The translations under genes were made by a program, and so were the position numbers. Shown piece by piece: positions 14,778 through 19,070 of a stretch of DNA of 19,070 bases (its first letter is position 1; each line of letters opens with the position of its first letter). The stretch is from positions 1 to 19,070 of the forward strand of contig JAAWCR010000078.1 in assembly GCA_022793355.1 (NCBI GenBank), given 5' to 3'. Under the pieces are notes generated by a model that was given only the letters and a program-made list of their open reading frames with translations, made no database searches and was not told the origin of the DNA. This DNA is from Lawsonibacter sp. GTDB lineage: Bacteria > Bacillota > Clostridia > Oscillospirales > Oscillospiraceae.

Positions 14778-15422
14778 TTGCCGCTTACAGAGGAAGAAAA
14801 CGCTCTGCTGTCCGCCTGCCCCCTGTTTCGGGGGATGGAGCGGGATGTTCCGCGCTGTTTGGCGGAGGAGGCGGAGCGGGCGGAGTTTCAGCCCGGGCAG
14901 ACGGTGTACAGCCCCCGGCACTTTCGCCGCAGCCTGGGGGTGGTGCTGTCCGGACAGCTCCAGGTGACCAAGGGAGCTCTGGCCGTCAGCGCGCTGGGGC
15001 CGGGGGATCTGTTCGGGGCCGCCGCGCTGTACAGCGATGAGGCGGAGTTCGCCTCCACCATCACCGCCAAATGTCCCAGCTCCTGCCTGATGCTGGAGCA
15101 GTCCCTGATGGACCGCCTGCTGGCTGAACAGAGTCAAATCCGGGAAAACTATCTCCGTTACCTCACCGGACGGATCCGGTTCCTGTCCGGACGGCTCCAG
15201 GCCCTGGCCCAGCCGGGGGTGGAGGGCAAGCTGGCCCGCTACCTGCTGGCGTCCGGCGGCGGAACGGTCACCTGTCCCGCCACCCAGCTGTGCCAGCGGC
15301 TGGGGGTGAGCCGGGCCTCCCTCTACCGGGCCTTTTCCGTTCTGGAGAACAGCGGCCTGATTCTCCGCGAAGGCAAGGCCATCACCATCGTGGACCCCGC
15401 AGGACTGGAAACGGTCCTGTAA
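14778..15422 (+). CDS. Crp/Fnr-family transcriptional regulator
   Basis: A 214-residue regulator: N-terminal cyclic-nucleotide-binding-type beta barrel (~residues 15-120, with LSGQLQVTKG and the LGPGDLFGAAALY block), a dimerisation helix, and a C-terminal winged helix with the helix-turn-helix TQLCQRLGVSRASLYRAFSV (~residues 172-191). The preferred start is TTG at 14778, eight bases after GGAGG; an in-frame TTG at 14763 would precede that ribosome site. There is no FNR-type N-terminal four-cysteine cluster, so the ligand is not evident. It is the first gene behind a perfect promoter with a dyad over the start site, and 20 bases ahead of the ABC transporter genes, so it probably controls itself and that transporter. 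Confidence 0.9.
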   Translation: MPLTEEENALLSACPLFRGMERDVPRCLAEEAERAEFQPGQTVYSPRHFRRSLGVVLSGQLQVTKGALAVSALGPGDLFGAAALYSDEAEFASTITAKCPSSCLMLEQSLMDRLLAEQSQIRENYLRYLTGRIRFLSGRLQALAQPGVEGKLARYLLASGGGTVTCPATQLCQRLGVSRASLYRAFSVLENSGLILREGKAITIVDPAGLETVL

Positions 15423-15442
15423 ACAAGAAAGGATGATTTGCC

Positions 15443-16567
15443 ATGAAACGATCCCTCTCCCTGCTCCTTACCGCCGCCCTGGCCCTGTCTCTGCTGGCGG
15501 GCTGCGGGCCCAAGACCGCCGCTGACGGCTCCGGCTCCTCCGCCCCCGGCGCGTCCTCCTCCGATAGCTCCAGCTCCAGCCAGCCGGGGGATACCAGCAA
15601 GTCTGACAGTTCCGGGGACATTTCCGGAGATACCAGCGCAGCCAGCGGCCGGCTTCCCAACTTCATGGTCCTCTCCGGCCCCACCGGCGTGGGGGCCGCC
15701 AAGCTGATGTCGGACCACGACGCCAACGCCCCCGCCAGCCCCATCGCTTCCTATCAGGTGGTCACCGACAACACCCAGGTCCAGGCTGCCCTGGTTAACA
15801 AGGACGTGGATATCGCCGCCATCGCCACCAACGCCGCCGCCAACCTCTACGCACAAAGCGACGGGGCTATCCAGGTTCTGGCCGTGAACACCCTGGGGGT
15901 GCTCTATATCTTAGAAAAGGGGGACACGGTTCACTCTATGGCTGATCTGTCCGGAAAAACCCTCTACGCCCCCTCCAACACCAAGGGGGCCAACCCGGAG
16001 CACATTTTAAACCATCTGCTGAAGGGGAACGGCGTGGACCCCTCCGAGGTCAATATTGAGTGGCTCACCCCCCAGGAGATTACCGTGAAAATGACCTCCG
16101 ACCACGCGGGCATCTGCATGCTCCCCGTTCCCGCCGCCACTGCCCTGCTGGTGAAGGACAGCGGCGTCCGGGAGGCCGTCTCCCTCTCCCAGGCCTGGGA
16201 GGAGCTGGAGGACTCCCCCCTGCCTATGGGCTGTGTGGTAGCCCGTACGGAGTATATTGAGGAGAATCCCCAGGGAGTGGAGGGATTCCTGTCCGCATAT
16301 GAGAAATCCATCGACTATATTAACGGCAACGAGGAGAGCGGCCAGCTCTCCGGGCCCAGTTCTCCCCCGGCAATGGTGGCCCAGTACGAATTTACCCCAA
16401 ATGCGACGGTGGCTGCCTCGGCTATCCCTCAGTGTTCCCTCACCTTCGTCACCGGTCGGGAGATGAAGGATATGCTGGAGGACTACTACACCATCCTGTT
16501 CCAGGTGGAGCCCAAGTCCATCGGCGGCGGCCTGCCCTATGATAATTTTTACTATGGGGTGTCCTGA
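15443..16567 (+). CDS. ABC transporter substrate-binding lipoprotein (SsuA/TauA/THI5-like)
   Basis: A 374-residue lipoprotein: signal peptide with lipobox LLAGC (Cys21 lipid anchor), then a Ser/Gly/Asp-rich flexible linker to about residue 70, then a two-lobed periplasmic-binding-type domain. Segments such as QAALVNKDVDIAAIATNAAA, ADLSGKTLYAP and the later STEP-like hinge region are typical of the SsuA/TauA/ThiY group, which capture sulfonates, taurine, nitrate, or pyrimidine precursors. The substrate cannot be read from sequence. AAAGGA precedes the ATG. Its stop codon overlaps the start of the permease gene, indicating translational coupling in a regulator-SBP-permease-ATPase operon. No desulfonation enzyme (SsuD/TauD) is present nearby. 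Confidence 0.9.
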   Translation: MKRSLSLLLTAALALSLLAGCGPKTAADGSGSSAPGASSSDSSSSSQPGDTSKSDSSGDISGDTSAASGRLPNFMVLSGPTGVGAAKLMSDHDANAPASPIASYQVVTDNTQVQAALVNKDVDIAAIATNAAANLYAQSDGAIQVLAVNTLGVLYILEKGDTVHSMADLSGKTLYAPSNTKGANPEHILNHLLKGNGVDPSEVNIEWLTPQEITVKMTSDHAGICMLPVPAATALLVKDSGVREAVSLSQAWEELEDSPLPMGCVVARTEYIEENPQGVEGFLSAYEKSIDYINGNEESGQLSGPSSPPAMVAQYEFTPNATVAASAIPQCSLTFVTGREMKDMLEDYYTILFQVEPKSIGGGLPYDNFYYGVS

Positions 16568-17336
16568 CCCCCTGAAAAAGCTGCTGTACGCCCTGCCGGC
16601 CCCCGCCTTCTGGCTGGGGGTCTGGCAGCTGTGCGCGTTTTGGGTGGACCGGCGGGTGGAGGGCCGGGGCAACGAGCTGCTGCTGCCCTACCCCGCCTCC
16701 GTGCTCCGGGCTCTGGCCGACCTGGCGGCAACGGGGGAATTCTGGGGGACGGTGCTGGCCTCCCTGGGGCGAATTGCCCTGGGCCTGGGGGTTGGAATTT
16801 GCCTGGGGGCGTTGTTTGCCGTCCTCACCTGCGCCTGCCCCTGGGCCAATCGGCTGCTTTCCCCCGCTATCCGGGTGGTGCGGGCCGCGCCGGTGGCCTC
16901 CTTTATCCTGCTGGTGCTGCTTTGGACGGGCCGGAACCGGGTGCCGGCAGTGATTGCCGCCCTGATGGTGATTCCCGTGGTGTGGGACAGTCTGTCACGG
17001 GGGATCCAGGCGGTGGACCGCAGGCTGCTGGAGCTGGGCCAGGTGTACCGGTTTTCCTGGAGCAAGATAGTAAATTTAATTTATTTACCCTCCCTGCGGC
17101 CCTACATCCTGTCCGCCCTCACCACCGCCGCCGGGCTGGCCTGGAAGTCCGGGGTAGCGGCTGAGGTTCTCTGTCTGCCCCAACCCTCCCTGGGCGGACA
17201 GATTTATTACACCAAATACTATCTGGAGATTCCTCAGCTCTTCGCCTGGACGGCAGCTACGGTGGCCCTGAGCATGGTGCTGGAGCGCCTTCTCCGGGGC
17301 GGTCTGGCCAAATGGGGAAGGGGGTGGGCGGCGTGA
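16554..17336 (+). CDS. ABC transporter permease (SsuC/TauC type)
   Basis: About 260 residues with some six hydrophobic helices (for example LGRIALGLGVGICLGALFAV and VASFILLVLLW). The cytoplasmic coupling loop is ELGQVYRFSWSKIVNLIYLP, the counterpart of the EAA-G motif that docks on the ATPase. Size and layout match BPD_transp_1 permeases of the nitrate/sulfonate/taurine importers. The start is uncertain: ATG at 16554 overlaps the preceding gene by 14 bases; an in-frame ATG at 16539 is also possible. Neither has a strong ribosome site, so translation is probably coupled to the upstream gene. The 3' end overlaps the GTG start of the ATPase gene. Confidence 0.9.
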   Translation: MGCPDPLKKLLYALPAPAFWLGVWQLCAFWVDRRVEGRGNELLLPYPASVLRALADLAATGEFWGTVLASLGRIALGLGVGICLGALFAVLTCACPWANRLLSPAIRVVRAAPVASFILLVLLWTGRNRVPAVIAALMVIPVVWDSLSRGIQAVDRRLLELGQVYRFSWSKIVNLIYLPSLRPYILSALTTAAGLAWKSGVAAEVLCLPQPSLGGQIYYTKYYLEIPQLFAWTAATVALSMVLERLLRGGLAKWGRGWAA

Positions 17337-17953
17337 TTGTTTGTAAAGAGCTCAACGTATCCTTCGGGGACAGGTCCGTCCTGAACCGTTTTTCGCTCCG
17401 GATACCGGACAGCGGCGTGACCGTTCTCAGCGGCCCCTCCGGGTGCGGCAAGACCACCCTGCTCCGGGTGCTGGCCGGGCTGGAACAGCCCCGGAGCGGC
17501 GGCGTGGAGGGGCTCTCCCCCAGGGAGACCGCCTTTCTCTTTCAGGACGACCGGCTTCTGCCCTGGAGGACCGTGGAACAGCACCTCACCGACGTGCTCC
17601 CCAAAGAGGATCGGGGACGGGCTTCCGGACTTCTGGCCCTGGTCGAGCTGGAGGGGGAGGAGAACGCCCGGCCCGCCGCCCTCTCCGGCGGCATGGGGCG
17701 GAGGCTGGCCCTGGCCCGCTGTCTGGCCCTCCCCGCCCGGCTCTATTTGCTGGACGAGCCCTTCGCCGGGGTGGACCTCCCCCGGGCCCTGCGAATTTTG
17801 GAGCGGTTAAAAAAACTTCCCGCTCCCGTTCTGCTGGTCAGCCATGAGCCCGCTGTCCTCGGCCGCGCGGATTGCGTGGTGGAGCTGGACGGTCCGCCGT
17901 TACGGGGGCGTTCCTTTTTCTCGAGAGAAAAAGGAACCGAAAAAGAGCTTTAA
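17333..17953 (+). CDS. ABC transporter ATPase (SsuB/TauB type)
   Basis: 206 residues, shorter than the usual ~250 of SsuB-type ATPases. All core motifs are present: Walker A GPSGCGKTT, Q-loop FQDDRLLPW, signature LSGGMGRRLALAR, Walker B LYLLDEPFAGVD and H-loop VSHEP. The preferred start is GTG at 17333, which overlaps the permease stop as GTGA; an ATG at 17312 in the same frame is the alternative. The normal C-terminal extension is missing: after VVELDGPPLRG the frame enters a palindromic repeat and ends with SFFSREKGTEKEL, whose codons are largely the palindrome at 17910-17937. The C-terminus may therefore have been replaced by insertion of a repeat. The core still looks able to bind and hydrolyse ATP. 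Confidence 0.9.
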   Translation: MIVCKELNVSFGDRSVLNRFSLRIPDSGVTVLSGPSGCGKTTLLRVLAGLEQPRSGGVEGLSPRETAFLFQDDRLLPWRTVEQHLTDVLPKEDRGRASGLLALVELEGEENARPAALSGGMGRRLALARCLALPARLYLLDEPFAGVDLPRALRILERLKKLPAPVLLVSHEPAVLGRADCVVELDGPPLRGRSFFSREKGTEKEL

Positions 17954-18068
17954 CGCAAAACTGCGTTTTGCTTCCATTGAGTCAGAAACGGCTCAGAATG
18001 AAGGAAACAAAACGCGGTTTTGTGTTGAAATTTTCTTTTTGTTCTTTTCGTTTGAAAAAGAAAAGAAC
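17910..18068. repeat. Cluster of three inverted repeats overlapping the ATPase 3' end
   Basis: (1) GTTCCTTTTTCTC (17910-17922) and its exact complement (17925-17937), with GA between. (2) A longer imperfect hairpin: 17952-17981 with 17992-18026, whose mismatches over the first 22 bases are all of the G-T wobble type. (3) GTTCTTTTC (18041-18049) with GAAAAGAAC (18060-18068). The outer repeats share the GTTCyTTTT / AAAArGAAC ends. The cluster probably acts as a bidirectional terminator between convergent genes and looks like a small palindromic mobile or intergenic repeat. Confidence 0.65.
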
Positions 18069-18075
18069 CGATGGA

Positions 18076-18597
18076 TCAGCTCATATATTCCTCCGCCAGG
18101 CGGACCTCCCCCGCCTTGAGGGAGGCGGGCACGTTGATGATTCGCTGGTTGTTGGAGCCCCGGAACCGCAGCCCCAGGTCTTTCCGGGCCAGGACGAAGG
18201 GACCGTCCACCAACACGTCCAGCCCTCCCAGAAGCTCCCGGCTGTGCTCCCCCACCTTCCCGGCGGCCAGCTCCTCATAGAGGTAACCGGTGTAGCACCA
18301 GATGGTCTTTTGGGGTAGCCTTTCCCGCACCCGCTTCGCCAGCTCCAGCACCGGGGCCTGATTTTCCGGCTCGAAGGGCTCGCCCCCCAGCAGGGACAGC
18401 CCCCGGATGTGGTCCGGGGAGAGCAGGGCGAGAATTTTTTCCATCTCCGGTTCCCCAAAGGGGGAGCCGAAGGAAAAATCCCAGGTCTCCGGGTTAAAAC
18501 ACTCCTCGCAACGGTGGGTACACCCGGACACAAACAGGGATACCCGCACCCCAGGCCCGTTGGCAACATCTACCTTTTTAATATCGGCGTAGTTCAT
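18076..18597 (-). CDS. nrdG: Anaerobic ribonucleoside-triphosphate reductase activating protein
   Basis: A 173-residue radical-SAM activase that installs the glycyl radical on the class III ribonucleotide reductase NrdD, making deoxynucleotides without oxygen. The cluster motif C26-xxx-C30-xx-C33 (SGCTHRCEECFNP) is intact, preceded by the family block VDVANGPGVRVSLFVSGC; the SAM-binding glycine motif LGGEPFEPEN and the WCYTGYLYEEL segment also match NrdG. The length is normal. The ATG at 18597 follows TAAGGAGAG, in which the TAA is the stop codon of the upstream YcxB-like gene (10-base gap), so the two are cotranscribed. nrdD is not in the window. Downstream lies the inverted-repeat cluster that should end the transcript. 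Confidence 0.95.
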   Translation of the reverse strand: MNYADIKKVDVANGPGVRVSLFVSGCTHRCEECFNPETWDFSFGSPFGEPEMEKILALLSPDHIRGLSLLGGEPFEPENQAPVLELAKRVRERLPQKTIWCYTGYLYEELAAGKVGEHSRELLGGLDVLVDGPFVLARKDLGLRFRGSNNQRIINVPASLKAGEVRLAEEYMS

Positions 18598-18607
18598 AAT
18601 GCTCTCC

Positions 18608-19070
18608 TTAGCGCATGATTTTCAGCTTGGGGCATCTCTCTTTCAGAAAGGGAAAAAAGCTCTCCCGCTGTTCCGGGGTGAGGCAGTCCTTGAACACCAG
18701 GAAAAACTGCCGGGATTTGCTCATCACAAAAAAGAGATTAGGGGTGGAGGCCGCTATGGACAGGCTCTCATAGCGGAGGGAGGCCTCTCCGTGAATCGTC
18801 AGATTGCGCAGGACTACGCCGTCTACTGTAAAAAAGCTCTCGTAGCGGGTGACCCCTTCCAAAGAATTCTCCCGCATCCGGGCGAGCTGATTCTTGATAT
18901 ACCGTCTTTGGATCAGGCGGGGGAGCAGGAAAACGAATGCCGCTAAGAACAGATACAGCCCCCCGTCAAACCAGTCCCTCGCAATGAGGGCCAGCAAGGC
19001 GCATCCGGCAATGACCGCCACAGCAATCCATCTGACCCAGTCCAGCCGGGTGCGGAATAGATATTTCTGC
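18608..19070 (-). CDS. YcxB-like membrane protein (5' end outside window)
   Basis: About 154 C-terminal residues visible; the frame stays open to the right edge (ending KYLFRTRLDWVRW upstream of the first internal GTG), so the true start lies outside. Two adjacent hydrophobic helices (IAVAVIAGCALLALIA and LYLFLAAFVFLLP) are followed by a soluble domain with YESFFTVDGVV, EASLRYESLS, SKSRQFFLVFKDCLT and FLKERCPKL. This layout, two helices and then a small beta-rich domain, matches the YcxB-like family of uncharacterised Firmicutes membrane proteins. The function is unknown. It immediately precedes nrdG in the same transcript; this pairing may be incidental. Confidence 0.75.
   Translation of the reverse strand, partial: QKYLFRTRLDWVRWIAVAVIAGCALLALIARDWFDGGLYLFLAAFVFLLPRLIQRRYIKNQLARMRENSLEGVTRYESFFTVDGVVLRNLTIHGEASLRYESLSIAASTPNLFFVMSKSRQFFLVFKDCLTPEQRESFFPFLKERCPKLKIMR

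Overview
The window looks like the chromosome of a GC-rich, Gram-positive anaerobe of the Clostridia, probably Oscillospiraceae (Flavonifractor/Intestinimonas/Lawsonibacter-like). This assignment is inferred from the combination of an SLH-type surface protein, oxygen-sensitive two-subunit class I fumarase, rubrerythrin, anaerobic ribonucleotide reductase activase NrdG, strong AAGGAGG ribosome sites and GC-rich codon use. No tRNA, rRNA, CRISPR array, transposase or integrase gene was seen.

Left part (1-2800). A YbiT/YkpA-like ABC-F ATPase (minus, cut by the left edge) and a complete HMG-CoA lyase-like enzyme (minus), separated by an intrinsic terminator. Then comes a lone phage tail-fibre-like gene (plus) that meets the next gene convergently over a 12-bp hairpin.

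Centre-left (2827-8184). One giant minus-strand gene encodes an exported 1785-residue SLH-domain surface protein whose C-terminal third is four tandem copies of a ~133-residue module. Upstream of it, 8185-8699 has no gene. It holds a 10-bp inverted repeat in the SLH leader, a strong orphan terminator flanked by four GGTAGAC heptamers (possibly a recombinase-site scar), and a near-consensus promoter for the next operon.

Centre-right (8700-14670). A tightly spaced plus-strand run: fumarase alpha and beta subunits, two proteins I do not recognise, a TPR-SUFU-DUF2185 fusion, and a rubrerythrin. SUFU and DUF2185 (Imm33) domains are known from bacterial immunity proteins of polymorphic toxin systems, so the three middle genes are the best candidates for an uncharacterised system here. 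No toxin gene is visible in the window.

Right part (14710-17953). A perfect-consensus sigma-A promoter with a long dyad at its start site drives a Crp/Fnr-type regulator (TTG start), then an SsuA/TauA-type lipoprotein, a permease and an ATPase. The three transporter genes have overlapping or near-abutting reading frames and form one ABC importer of unknown substrate. The ATPase gene runs into a cluster of nested inverted repeats (17910-18068), which separates it from a convergent minus-strand pair: a YcxB-like membrane protein (cut by the right edge) and NrdG.
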